From: Pilasporangium apinafurcum
Lineage: Eukaryota > Oomycota > Peronosporomycetes > Pythiales > Pythiaceae
Direction of reading: 5' to 3'
Length of the DNA stretch: 64,000 nucleotides
Assembly: GCA_001600495.1 (NCBI GenBank)
Contig: BCKE01000028.1
Span: forward strand, 362,549-426,548
Positions 52,601-64,000 of the stretch are shown one piece after another. The notes beneath the pieces are model-generated. The model did not search any database. It was given only the letters and a program-made list of their open reading frames with translations, and had not been told where the DNA came from. Numbering within the stretch: the stretch's first letter is position 1; each line of letters opens with the position of its first letter. The translations under genes were made by a program, and so were the position numbers.

Positions 52601-55600
52601 CACTGGACTAACAGCCGAACCTTCAAAATGAGTAAGTCGTCCATACTTGGGGAATCGCACGTCTTGGTGCATATGCCCTTCTTCTTCAGACGTATGGCAA
52701 TCAATAAGACGACTGAGGACACTTAAGCAAGTCTGCATGATCATCGACCCACTCATGGCTCCGCAATGCTCTGCAACAACAGTAAATCGGCTCGGTTCGA
52801 CTTCTACGAAGCTATCTCCATTGCCGCGCGCATGCGTGGGCGACGAGGTGTTGCTTGATACTTCTGATCCTTCTAAGCCAGACTCTTCTAAAGCGTCGAT
52901 GGTCCTTTTTGCAATGTCGTCATCAGTACCGTGTTCTTCATCGTCATCATCGTAGTTTCCGTCCTCGTCCTCGTCAATACCTTCGTCGTCCATATCATCG
53001 TTATTACTCTCATCATCTGAATCTGCATGTATATCGCCTGGACTATCCACTAAGTATTCTTTCTCCACATCACTTGGTCCCTGAGTCATCACCAGTGGCT
53101 TGACCTCTTCTACTAAATCGAGAATCATGTCCACATTATCAGGTTCGCGCAAAAATCGTGAAGCGTTCAATGCACTGGATAGAACGCGATCTAGGAACAG
53201 AACAATGTTACCCCGGACAACCAGTGGCCATCTCCGATCGTTTCCTGGCATCATGCTCACTCGCAAAAAGTGGTTGAGGAACACCAAGGAGCTCAGCTCT
53301 GTAAAGTGTCGTTCGTACACTTGAATCATAACCTTCAGCACTAATAGTCGAATATCCGACATATCCACTTCCGTGAGAACTGACGACATAGACTTCCTCA
53401 CGCTATTTGTGCTATCGATCGTACTATTGTGCTCTTCTGTGAGAAGGCGATAATACAGCAACGTCATGAACTTATCTGCTCCATCAATATCTTCTACCAA
53501 GACACCGCGATCGTTGAGGAGATTCGTCAAATAATACGCGCCAACCTTGACTTCATCTCGTAAACATTCGTAATCGATACGGAACTCGTTCGCATTCCAC
53601 GCAACATACCACCGGGGAATGTGCTTGGTTTTCTTCTTCTTTTTCTTCTTAAATCGTACCTCACGTGAATCCTCTGTATGCTCATCGGTTTCTTCTTTGA
53701 TTGGTTTAAGGTCCACAAAGTCAACAGGTCGTCCACTGTCTGTTCTCCCAGCAACTAGGCCGTTTTCATCTGTAAAATTGTCATCACTGTCATAATTGTC
53801 GTTGTCCAGGCCATTGTCACTATCAATGTCAGATGTGTCCGGGTTGAGAAGAAATGAAATTGGTAAGTATCGGGCAAAGCGATTTGACGATGAGATAGTA
53901 CCTTTACTGATCTCCAGCGCCAAACGGGTCTCAATTCCATTTTGAAGAAACTCAAACGGAAAGGGTGCTAAATGGGCATGCTGCTCCAGAGGAAGGTTTG
54001 ACAGACGATCTCCAGATTCATAAGCATCCCAATGAGTATCGGGTTGGTCTGCCGCTAATGGATCAGTATACAAATAACATTGGTACTTCAGTCGATACAA
54101 ATCCAGCTCAGCAATTTCTGCCTCCAGCTTGCGAATCAATTCATGAACGGCATTTGGTCCCCACACAAGATCCTTCGTGGCACTATTTTTCCACAACCGA
54201 TCAAAAAATTCTGGTAATAACACAACGCACTTTGCGTTCTTGACCATGCGCGCACGGGTGTTAATACCGTAACTCATCTTGCTACGCCCACTTTCAGTTG
54301 TGTTCGTAATATCACCACGACCGCTCTCGGTTTTGTGCATCGAGCGTGAATTGGATTTCGTAAACAGATCTGGGTTGGCAGTTGGTATGTATCGTCCAAA
54401 TTCGTCATATTCTAGTTGACGGATTTGCATGTCATCCAACAGTGCATGAGGAAAGATGTTGCGCATCACATAAGAGGATCGAGGATTTTCATGAGTCAGC
54501 AGCGCCACCAGTTGTGACGAAATACGGCGTTGTGCTTTATCTTGCGCATACAGCGACATGTATAGCTGCCACAACAGCACACCGTGATTTCTGGCAAAGT
54601 CCTGAATAAGTTCCACCAATTCTGATGGCTGTTCTAGAACATGCACTTTGACCAAAATAGAAGAGCATTTGGCGATCGAGAAGCTCAGTGAGCGATTGAA
54701 TAGGAAAAGCGCGTGATGTCGCATAAATTCGTCTACTCGCATCGAACGCAACAAGTCGCGAGCAACACGCTCTGGAGTTGCCTTCTTTCCGCTCGATAAA
54801 CAGACCTCCAGAGTTTGTAGTACCAGGGCGATTACAAGATAGTCTGTGCCCAGCTGAGAGTAGGAGAGTGCATTCGCCATGCTACGCTCAACATTTGACC
54901 GCGATGTTGTTCCGTTTCCGCGTTTCGCATCTCCTTTCACCATTGGTAATTGATTCAAAGGAACCCGTCCAACCCGGTTTGACCGCGATAAATCAAAAAC
55001 CCGAGACACAAACAGCTTGCTGCGGTACTTAGTAAATACGGCACGACGGTTTGCCGTCTCTGATTTCATACTTCGAGTATCAGAGTAGTTGATCACCATG
55101 TATTTGATCACGCTAGCAGCCGCAAAGCTAACCTCTTCCATTGGAGAATGGAGTAGTTCCATGATGACCTCAATGCTGTTTTTATACTGGGAACTCGGAA
55201 TTTCTTCAAACATTCCTCGAGCGCATAAAAGGCGCTGAATGGCCAGAAGAAGCGCAACTTGAAACTCAGTCGTTGGGATTGGTGCGTCCGTATTGGACGG
55301 GCTGTTGAGCTGCGCAACAGAATACTCTTTGAAGTTCTCAAGCAGTTTCATGAGGCTCACAAAAGCTCGACGTTCTCTCTGACGCAGTCCTCCCAAGGGA
55401 ACATTTCGATTAAACTGCTCCAACTGCCGGAAGATCGCGTCAAGACTGTCCTTGGTCACCAGATTTGGAATCAAGTTTAAGGTTGCGAGCTTGCGAAGCA
55501 AAATATCTTCCCATTCTGGGTGGATCTCCGTACCCCACGTGCCTTCCTTGCATGCGATTTTTGTTTCTTCTGTTGACCACGACACATGCATCTTGTTCAT

Positions 55601-57261
55601 TCGACACATCTCAATCAAATTACAAAGAAGTAAACTTCGCGCTTCCTTCGAGCTCAGTAGTGTCGTCGATCCTGCCACTTTCAGCCATGCTGGTGTGCTT
55701 GTCTCGCCGCCAATATCGCCAAGAACTTGCCGTAATTCGCGTTCATGCGTCGTTGTCGCACGCTGAAGTCCAAGTCCGACTTCTTTATCTCTCCGACTCA
55801 CCGTTGAACTTAAGCAGACGAATCGTCGTGTTCGGCCATGCTTCAGTTCTAATGCAAATTTGCCACATGTGCCTTCGGTTTCCTTGGCGTTTAGGTTATC
55901 TTGAGATGAAGATATTGATGGATACATAACCACGTTGAAAATATCGCTTAGTGAATGGCTCGCGAGCGTTTTTCTCGTCACCGGATCTCGCTCAATGACA
56001 GCAGACGTTGTCAGTCCTATCAACCGCAACTGCAATTTATCAGATCGATTTTTGCTAATCTTCAACACCGGAATCTCAAAAGAAACAGGTTGGGGAATGT
56101 CCCGCGTCGACGTCATCGCATCAAACTCACAAGAATCTGATACCTCTTCCACAAAAAGCGATACACCGAGCCATGAGCGCAAGTTGTTGGAAAGTGCCTG
56201 GATAAACGGTTCCCGACTATCGCACCAATATCGATGCACGCGGTTGTTTTCATAGTATAGCAATAGCTCTGTCGAATTCGTGGTCACACGTTGAATTTTG
56301 ACAATATCGATAAGCAAAATTGACGACAGCGTGTTCCGCTTTTCAAAATCAAGTCGATCAAGACTGGAAGCACGAACTGCCAAAAGCACATTCATCTTGA
56401 TGGGTTGATCCGCTGTACTTCTTGTCGAACTGAGCTTGGTCATCGTGAAGGTCTTGCCACACAACTGGAACAGACTATCAAAGTAGATCCCACTCGCATT
56501 CGAACCTCCAATCGCACTACCTCCACTTCCAAGACTGCTGGCACTGCCACCAGGACCACCAAGATAAGGTAATCCGCCACTCCCAACGCCACCACCTAGA
56601 GCAGCCACTGCGCTCGCGGTGGTTGGATCCAATCCATCTTTGTTACGCATCGATGAGGCGCGCTCGCGCAGTTGATAGTAGGACGATAGCAAGTGTTGCC
56701 GACTGCGGCATGTATATGTTTCCTTTACGTTCTTGCCGATGAAGATGGTAAACGACCGATCAGCATTGTGACCGCCACTATCGGGTGCGACAGTGATTTC
56801 CTTGATATTATCATAAGCATACCGCTCCTTCACTTCGTCAGTGTACGGGTCTACAATCGTCAGATGGTCGCTACTGAGCACCATGATCCTACAAATTCCA
56901 CACAAAAATAGAGTCAATACATGACATTCAAGAATCTCCAACACATATCATCGTCCATAGTCAACACACACCTCTTGATAGACCGAAGAAATCCCACTCT
57001 CGTGACGAAAAACCGCGCAGCATAAATCACCCCCGAGTAACGATTTATTGGCACCTGCACGTCTTCCAGATCCACCTCGTCTAAATCTTTATTCTTCTCG
57101 CGTGGGGTCGCAGCCACTTCATTCTCAGCAGTCAGCGTTTCAGGTCCACGTGGAACGTAGCCTTCGTCCAGTGTTACCATGGATACACCAAAGGCAACGG
57201 GATCCAGGGCTTGCTTGAGTTTTTGGAGCTCCACATCGCCATCGTATCGTGACGCCGCCAT
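49661..57261 (-). CDS. RME-8/DNAJC13 homologue without a recognisable J domain
   Basis: Two exons, 56972-57261 and 49661-56888, joined in phase 2; 2505 aa. The N-terminus holds the PH-like region: FFVTRVGFLRSIKR joins RIMVLSSDHLTIVDPYTDEV. A very long armadillo-like helical body follows. IWN-type repeats are visible at about residues 1003 (LVWGPNAVHELIRKLEAEI), 1676 (EVVWNAKMRSQM) and 2083 (HVMWTGRMRKEL). The block YQYYLHNLLDEKNFPDWPI (about 1740) matches animal DNAJC13 just before its J domain. Here no HPD motif exists anywhere; the next residues are MASKELTTKLLSVNDAVEL. RME-8 works on endosomes with Hsc70 and the SNX/WASH systems. Low-complexity stretches are Gly-rich near residue 215, Lys-rich (KKKKKK) and Asp/Glu-rich. 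The family call is firm; the role without a J domain is open. Confidence 0.85.
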
Positions 57262-57709
57262 TCGCTATGCGTTCCGACAAGCAAAAGAGGAAGCAAGCGA
57301 CGTATTCTTTCGCCTGTTCCACTTATTCCTTCTTCCGTCTCGCTTAGCTACAAGCAGCCTCCTTAATGACTAAAGCGTCTGCTTCCTCCGCCGTCTCCGT
57401 CCTTCTCGCTTTTGCTCTTTTGGCTCGTTTCGCTTAGATGACAGAAAATCAGGTTGAGATTTCCCTTCGACGATTAGTAAAAAGTGGCAAATTATTTCTA
57501 AAATGTAGCAAATTTCCTAATTGTAGGGTACATAAACGCGATTCTGATTTGATGACCTTTTCGTGATAAAACCCAAATTTGGGTAATAGATTAATAAAAA
57601 CTAATAAGATTTGTGTTTTTCCGGATATGACATCCAATTTCCTTAACCATTATTGTTTGGGTCCGACTTAACTAACAAAAGCTAGCTTAGACTAGACGAT
57701 CACGGAGTA
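57262..57709. other. Intergenic, RME-8 upstream region
   Basis: About 450 bp between the RME-8 start and the end of the transposon relic. AT-rich near 57480-57610. No gene is seen; it likely carries the RME-8 promoter. Confidence 0.45.
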
Positions 57710-57724
57710 GGCGTCGCCGACACC
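57710..57724. repeat. Small hairpin after the nuclease relic
   Basis: GGCGTC and GACACC can form a 6-bp stem (one G-U pair) around GCC. It lies 14 bp beyond the stop of the minus-strand nuclease fragment. The length is too short to be sure that it is more than chance. Confidence 0.2.
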
Positions 57725-57738
57725 TGGACTCGATAAAT

Positions 57739-58210
57739 CTAGGAGAGTAGGTGTTCATTCTTAAGAAAGATGTTTCTCGCAGCATTGGCATCCCTATCGA
57801 GAATGAACTTGCAGTGAGGGCACTGAAAGACTTTTTGGTGCTCGATCGCGTGGTTGATTCTCCCACACTGAGAACAAGTATTTGTTGTAAAGTGTTCCTT
57901 ACAGTCGTATGTATGATGCTTGCCTTCCTTTCGCACCGATACTACCGTGCCACATTTTCTGGACAGTTATTTTGATTCTCCACGCACTCGATCTCCTCGG
58001 GCATGCACTGTCATCGCTTCATATCCGTTCTTGAAAAGAAGAATGGTGCTCATTGCGGAGAATTGGAAACAAGTTTCTGCTTCTATCGATAGAGAAGAGA
58101 AAATAGGTCAAAGTATATCCCACCGGTGGGAGAAGTGAGGGAATAAAGGTTAAAAAATGTCATTCATTCTCCTGGAGCTTCTTGCTCCTTGAGAATTCTT
58201 CCAATGTACC
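57739..58210 (-). mobile_element. Deletion derivative of the IS607/Fanzor element
   Basis: On the minus strand, from about 58210 to 57985, DNA similar to 2530-2745 encodes the N-terminal part of the IS607 recombinase (PHFSHRWDI and the stretch around NLFPILRNE). After a junction near 57965 comes the C-terminus of a TnpB/Fanzor2-like nuclease: CKEHFTTNTCSQCGRI, KVFQCPHCKFILD, then RDANAARNIFLKNEH and a stop at 57739. The four Cys of the zinc ribbon (CSQC, CPHC) and the RuvC-III Asp are intact. All between, over 1 kb in a full element, is gone. This is a short non-autonomous type copy. It shares its end sequence with the copy at 3.2 kb. Confidence 0.7.
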
Positions 58211-59076
58211 CCTCCTTGGCAACAATAGGTAATTCAAATGCGAGTCAATGATGGCTTACTCATGATTTGCCCTACCACAGTGATAAAGAAGATCATATCG
58301 GGTGCGTAAACACTTTTTGGGACATGCCTCCATAATCACACCGAGCTACTCTTAGACAGCTGGCATTGCACCAGGTACTGATACCTTCGCGTCACCTCCG
58401 TAAAAATCGTTTTTACATTTTTACACTTATTTGACGTGTGAACCAATCGTTTGCTTCAGTCCTTTGGATTCCTAACTTTGGATCATTTGAATTCTGGCGG
58501 CTACAAAGTGAATTGCTGGAGATTCGTGTAGCTGCTTGTCGTGCATATATATGTGTGTATGGGCATCTTGATGATGAAAAACCAATGACGATCTTGCCAG
58601 AACGGACCAATTCATGTCGATTGCAACTTTTTCGGGTACCAGCTGAGGTTTTTTATGTAAAACGATTAGTAACCAAGTGGCAGTATGAGCTGCAGCCAAC
58701 GAACGCCGTCTGATGAGCATTTTTCTAGTGATGTTTTTTTATTACAAGCGTATGTCTGATGACATGAGGACAAACAAAAATCGACTGAAGAAATTTGCAC
58801 TAGGAAAATATATTGCCAGCCACCATTAGCATAATGCGATAGGACACAACATGAATAGTCACGAAGCAAATGGCTAATCTCGCTTAGCATGCATATCGAA
58901 TGATGATCATCTCAATGGTTTCTGACTATCGCATCATTATGTGAAATGAAGAAGACATTTTTAATAAGACTACGATGATCTGACGATATTCTATTATTCT
59001 ATGGTTGCAATGAGCTTCGTGCAATTATTCTGACGATACGCTGCTTCGTTAGTTCCCTTTGCATTTTCGCAACCAG
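58211..59076. other. Intergenic, no gene seen
   Basis: About 870 bp between the transposon relic and the ATPase stop. Short frames occur on both strands, without family motifs. No RNA gene or repeat was recognised. Confidence 0.5.
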
Positions 59077-62000
59077 TCAAGCTAGAATGGAAAAAATTTG
59101 CTGAACAATGTACTCAAAGAGCAATGTCGCGCATGTGTCGCCTACCATGAGTCCGAACACAATTGTTTGCATCTAAAATAAAGATAGCGGAAGAATCTCG
59201 TTAAGATGACGACGGTAACACATTGCGACAGACCAAAGCATACCTCTGTATTGGGAAATGGCACCAAGTCGAGCATTTCGTTCACCGGAGGGAAAACTTC
59301 TGATACGGCCATCAACAATATCGCATAGACCATGAGCGTGCTTCGACAAAGTCCTTTATTGGCCGAAAAGCTTTCCATAAACGGTTGTCCTTGGTAGTTG
59401 ACCACAAACGTACTGACTTGGATGATTGTGGCCATGAGGAACATGACGCTATTGATAATGTTTGGTGAATATTGACCGTCTGGATGCATTGATGGATCGC
59501 TGCGATCGGCAAATGGTTGTGCAAAGTGCAGTGTGGCAGCGAGAAACGCCAAATGGATCGCGAATTGACCAAGAATGGATACCATCACCGACATACAGAA
59601 TACCCCTTGTGGTGGACGTCGATCTGATAGCTTCTTCGCTGGCTTTGTTCGTGAGAGGAAAAAAAAGAACGCAGCGATGATCAACTACAAACATCACATC
59701 AGCACATGGTCCAACAATCAGTACACCGAGAATAGGAGGTAAATTAAAGGACAGAACTCACTCCTGACAGTGTTAGCTGCTGATCGCCATTCTTGACCCC
59801 ATGCATGAAGAGTGAGCTTAAGTAGTAAGCCGTAATCAAACAGTTAACTCCCAAAATCTTGTACATCTGAATCGTCGTCACCAATGTGCATCTTCCCTGG
59901 CGAATGAGTTGCTTAGTGACGCGAATGCTGGAGCTTTTTGATGTAAAAGGGGAGGCGATTGAGGCGTCTCCAAGACGAACAATGTGGGTATCTTCGTCTT
60001 GAAGTAACCCCTTATACTCATCTTGGGGAAAACGCTGTTGTTGACCGCTTAATCCCCGTTGCCGTAATCCATCACGATTAAATGCACCACGCTCTGTACT
60101 CGATAAACCTGAAAATAATGAACTCCTAGCATTGTTTGTACTGGAAGCATTAACGATGGAAATACCGATATGAGCTTGCTTCAGTGCACCAACATCGTTC
60201 GTTCCGTCGCCACACATGGCAGTTGTCTTTCCGCTCCGGTTCATCGCCAAGATGATATGTTCTTTTTGCTGTGGCGACGTGCGCGCAAACACATTGATAT
60301 ATGGGCAAAGTTGTTCCAGAACCTGGAGATATCGCTCCAGTGCAACTCCTTCATCCTTGTTCACGGATTCTTGCTGAGTCAACAGCATCTTCAGGGCGTC
60401 TCCAGTTACACAAAGGTCGTATCGAGACTGCAGTTTTGCTACGTCAACCAATTTGAATGGAATTGATTCTATTTCCATGTCTGGAGAGCCATCATCGACA
60501 TAGTTCCACTCAACGAGCCCTTTATCCGCCAAAGCAGTCAAGACCAAAGTGTCTTTGGAATATCCAATGTTGATGCCGACTTGACAGGCAACATCGCATG
60601 CTGTCAGCTCATTGTCACCGGTCACCATTATTACCTTGTGTTTCGCTGTCACCAAATCGCGAATCGTCCGCTTCGTATCCTTCTTTAGTGGACAATCCAG
60701 CACCAGGAACCCGGCAAAAGTCAATTCCTTTTCGAATTCCTGTCGCGATTTTAGTCGGAGTTCGTCTAACAAGCAGTCTGTTGGGAGAATGCGATATCCT
60801 AATGCCAAGACACGGCATCCTTTGCTGGCAAAATGGCGATATACTCGACGATAATATGTTGGTTTCTTGATGAGAAACTGCTCCACCACTTCTGGAGCTC
60901 CCTTAGTAAGCACGCGACGTTCGTCCGGCTCCTCATTATCAGTTTTTATCACAGATACGATTGTAGTCATACGTTTTAGGTCAGATGAAAATGCATAGCT
61001 GTGGAGGATATCAATCGATTGAACTACACCACGACGATCAGAATAGAAAGACGGCTGCGCGCTATATCCAGTACCTCCGTACCCTTGACAGTAAACAAGA
61101 CTCCATTTGATGTTCTGCAAAGCCGTCAATTCCAATGGATCGCCCACAGTTTGTCCATTAAGGAGTACGAGTGATTGACAACCAGCCAAAACCAACTCCG
61201 TATCTAGAGGCAGAAGCTCCGGAGCGATAATATCCAGTTCGCCGTGATGTTTTCTGCTGCTATCACTTTCCTTTACGTGTGTCTCCAACCCCGCTACCCC
61301 ATGCATCTTCAATTCATCACTCGTCAGTGTACCCGTTTTGTCGAAGCAACAAACATCAATCCGCCCTGCAAATGGGATTCGGAACGGCTCGGTGCAAAAG
61401 ATGTTGACCTTCGTCAACGCAATTAGCGAGTTGGTCACCGCCAAGGAAAGTTCCATGGGTAATTCTGGTGGGACCACAGACGTAGTGATCATAATACAGT
61501 GTAGAATAAGCTTGAAGCGATCTCGAAGCGGATCCTGCAACCCATGGTACAATACAAAGCCTGACGCAAAGAGCGCAAACGCTAGCAGGAACAGGATGAA
61601 CCACATCGCTTCCGCGTTATTCGCTGTCACTCGTTGCGAAGCATAGAGAATTGTTCGTATAAGGCTCCCTTGTGTCGTTCCGAAACCTGTGCGCAGCACA
61701 AACGCAATGCAACCACCATCTGGAGCATCAGGGATGCGCAGCTTGGAGGTAATAGATATTGGAGTCGATCCGACTAGCGTGTGTTGCAAAATTTTGGTGC
61801 CACCAAATAAAACATACTTCTTGTGTCTCATGCTTGTGGATTCATCGACTTCCAGCGTTTCAATCATCTTGTCTGCATCCATTCCGTACGAAATAGATTC
61901 CTTGCGCAGTGGAATCGATTCACCCGAGAGCATCGACTCGTTCACAACGCAATTTCCGGTAAGAAGCAGTAAGTCACACGGTACGGTAGTCTCACGCTCG

Positions 62001-63095
62001 GATCCCATGTCGTTTGTGCCAATAGAACAAATATCACCTGGCACCAGCCCGTCGCTCCAAATCGAAATCCATTTCTTCTACGTTGCAGCGAAGAAGTCAA
62101 TACAATCAGCGTTAATAACATGAGCAAAGGTTTCAGTAGCAAATGGGCAACTTTTTCGCCTCACCGATCGATAAACCAAGCAGCTCTGCGGTGTTCGTCG
62201 CATTTGGTTCAGCATTTCCATGTTACGTTGCCGCTGTTTCACGACCGTGCACTCGAAAATCACAAGCATCACGAGTGTCAGCATTGAATAATAGACATAT
62301 TCGTCCAAACACCATAGCAGCATGCAGAAAAACTGGAACACGAAAAACGGAGCCACCAATTGCTCTTTTAGCAGCACAACAAATGTTGGAATGGGGATGT
62401 CGAAATCATTTTTCCCCCATTTCAGACTTGCAAGCGCCAATTCTTCGGTAGAAGTATAACCGTCACTCGCTATGTAACTCTTGATAGTCCTTTGCGTTGG
62501 GAAATCCATACGTCGAAAGCACACAATTGCATCGTCTTGATTTTGCACACAATCTAGTGTGTCATTGTAGAAGCAAAAATGCACGTTCTGGTACGAAAAC
62601 CACGCCAGAGGGAGCTTCTCACCACTCGAGAGTTGATTCTTTGTCTATGGAGAACAATATGAAACATTATTACTGAAGACGAAGCCACAAATATGCAATA
62701 TATGGAAGTTGACATACTCGAGCGCTTGAATCTGCGATATGGCACCTGCAGAGCTGTTTCGATAACGTTAACCGCGATGGAAACACTTTGACATAAACGA
62801 TTGTTTGTGAGTCCCATTGCACATCATAGGCAGTTGTGTAGGACACCCAGCAATCGGCATCAACGCTCCATTCGGCACTCAGGAAGGTCAGACCATGCAC
62901 CAGCACGATACCAGCGACAAAGACTGAGATGATCATGTCTTCGACGGATCGAATCGCGTAGAGATACATAGCAGTAGTATAAAGGAATGCAAACGGCAGG
63001 ACATCGAGACGGAGGAACCATGGTAATGGCTGATACAGCGCTACTGCATCGATCTCATGATCATCAATTGCCACCCTCTTGACCATTGTTGACAT
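59077..63095 (-). CDS. ATP13A1: P5A-type ATPase (ER transmembrane helix dislocase), ATP13A1/Spf1 homologue
   Basis: Five exons: 62787-63095, 62165-62644, 59762-62077, 59244-59684 and 59077-59172; 1213 aa against 1204 in human. The first donor is unsure (AAA|GTGTTT chosen; CG|GTTAAC with another acceptor also fits). Hallmarks: the P5A sequence PPELPMELSLAV (about residue 465), the phosphorylated Asp in CCFDKTGTLTSDE (about 507), LKRMTTIVSV, GVLTKGAPE-type nucleotide loop (RRVLTKGAPEVVEQF), VMVTGDNELTACDVA and MCGDGTNDVGALKQAHIG (about 885). The actuator loop reads SGES instead of TGES. The last exon adds a final membrane helix (MQTIVFGLMVGDTCATLLF). P5A ATPases in the ER remove misplaced membrane helices. 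Confidence 0.95.
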
Positions 63096-63678
63096 TTGGA
63101 TATTAAGGAACTCTTACCATAAGATAGCTCAGTTAAAGCCGCGACGAACACTCAATTAAAACCGTCCAACCCGAGTTTCGGATCTGATCAATCTGGTTTC
63201 ATCTATTCTGAACCGGATGGACTCTGCTCAATCAGCAAAAGCACATTATCGCTGAATTGCAATTAAGCCTTGCTTGGGACTGCTCATTCAAGTCTCCTTT
63301 GTCGTTGAGCTTTTGTTTAAAAATGTACTAAATCTCTGACGGCTTTAACCTCTCTAGACATTGATCGTAATGGGTCACACTTACTTACCCGACTATGAAG
63401 ATGGGTTGGATCTCCACGGGTTTGTGCCGGTTCTGAAAATTCAGATATTCTAATTGGATGAAATCAATAATCACGTTCATTGATTGGTTGAAATACACAG
63501 AGAATGAAAGGATATTGTAAGGCAGCCGTGGCGCCTTCAATCCAAATAAAAAGAGACTATATTTGGCTATCATTGCCTCTAAGCTTCACTTGCATGATGT
63601 CTATGTACATGTTGTTGTACATAGACGAAGCAATCGCTTGTTCGGGTTCGATTTTGGGTTCGGATTCGATTGGATGTC
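63096..63678. other. Intergenic, no gene seen
   Basis: About 580 bp upstream of the ATPase and before the first tRNA-Gly. No supported frame. The part near 63170-63260 has several short direct repeats of no clear meaning. Confidence 0.45.
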
Positions 63679-63750
63679 GCGCCGTTGGTCTAATGGTTAG
63701 GATTCATCCCTTCCAAGGATGAGGTCGGGGTTCAATTCCCCGACGGCGCA
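63679..63750 (+). tRNA. tRNA-Gly (anticodon TCC)
   Basis: 72-nt cloverleaf. Acceptor GCGCCGT pairs with ACGGCGC, then discriminator A. The anticodon stem CATCC/GGATG closes the loop CTTCCAA, so the anticodon is TCC (Gly, codon GGA). T arm TCGGGGTTCAATTCCCCGA. Sequence ends without CCA. Confidence 0.95.
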
Positions 63751-63869
63751 CACTTTTGCCGGTTTGTGATGCTGTCATTGACTCCCAGTTGTGGTTATGG
63801 CGCTCACTAGGTTGTTGTGATGATCTCATAGGGGGTGGTGAAGTGTGGTCTTTTTGTGGTTGTGCTGAT

Positions 63870-63941
63870 GCGCCGTTGGTCTAATGGTTAGGATTCATCC
63901 CTCCCACGGATGAGGTCGGGGTTCAATTCCCCGGCGGCGCA
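63870..63941 (+). tRNA. tRNA-Gly (anticodon CCC)
   Basis: 72 nt, nearly the same as the copy 191 bp upstream. The loop is CTCCCAC, so the anticodon is CCC (Gly, codon GGG). The 3' acceptor side is GCGGCGC, giving a T-G pair at the base of the stem. The body shared with the TCC gene points to tandem duplication followed by an anticodon change. Confidence 0.95.
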
Positions 63942-64000
63942 TTTGTTTTTGTTGAAAGGAGTGATGGTGCATCGTTCTCGCAATTAGTGTGAGGAACATC

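Noticed and set aside
57710-57724. 6-bp hairpin after the 57.7-kb nuclease fragment as an omega-RNA end
   Set aside because: It is too short, and no similar sequence follows the related copy at 3.23 kb.
1-64000. CRISPR arrays, prokaryotic operons or riboswitches
   Set aside because: No spaced direct-repeat arrays were seen, and introns plus eukaryotic tRNAs without CCA show nuclear DNA of a eukaryote.

Overview
The window looks like nuclear DNA of an oomycete (water mould; stramenopile). The genes are dense, with short GT-AG introns (about 50-110 nt). There is an axonemal gene (CFAP57), which points to a lineage that still makes flagellated zoospores. A tandem family of multi-pass membrane proteins resembles a family I recall as expanded in oomycetes, and there are eukaryotic IS607/Fanzor relics of a kind known from this group. 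The species cannot be fixed from sequence alone.

Layout. 0-2 kb: the 3' end of an MFS transporter and a secreted calcineurin-like phosphoesterase. 2.5-3.9 kb: a decayed IS607-type element (serine recombinase plus TnpB/Fanzor pieces) abutting a second, Fanzor1-like relic. 4.2-8.3 kb: a large intronless protein with 11 EF-hand pairs. 8.4-10.8 kb: an acidic protein of unknown function. 11.0-12.3 kb: another broken Fanzor1-like gene, followed by a long-arm inverted repeat. 12.5-16.5 kb: CFAP57. 16.6-26.3 kb: housekeeping genes, namely an ACMSD-like amidohydrolase, a membrane protein, an RNF141-like RING E3, MCC beta subunit, MPC1 and NECAP. 26.5-28.1 kb: three tRNA-Arg(CCG) genes in alternating orientation. 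28.4-38.3 kb: 3-hydroxyacyl-CoA dehydrogenase, a large helical protein, lipid-droplet hydrolase (LDAH), an alpha/beta-hydrolase that has lost its nucleophile, and a mitochondrial TPR protein. 38.7-49.1 kb: the tandem membrane family, with two apparently intact genes and four pseudogenes, plus a Tc1/mariner-type transposase relic. 49.7-57.3 kb: an RME-8/DNAJC13 homologue with no recognisable J domain. 57.7-58.2 kb: a deletion derivative of the same IS607 element seen at 2.5 kb. 59.1-63.1 kb: a P5A ATPase. 63.7-63.9 kb: two tRNA-Gly genes with different anticodons.

Functional themes. Several genes act in mitochondrial metabolism (MCC beta, MPC1, 3-hydroxyacyl-CoA dehydrogenase, possibly the TPR protein and dead hydrolase). 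Others act in endocytic traffic (NECAP, RME-8), ER membrane homeostasis (P5A ATPase) and cilia (CFAP57). There is no operon logic; divergent and convergent pairs share short intergenic regions.

The most unusual content is the set of OMEGA-type (TnpB/Fanzor) relics at three places. They include a serine recombinase fragment of IS607 type, and two loci are clearly copies of one element. All are broken, so this is a fossil record of an RNA-guided-nuclease transposon rather than an active system. Exon boundaries were worked out by hand from splice signals, reading phase and recalled family sequences; no search was run.
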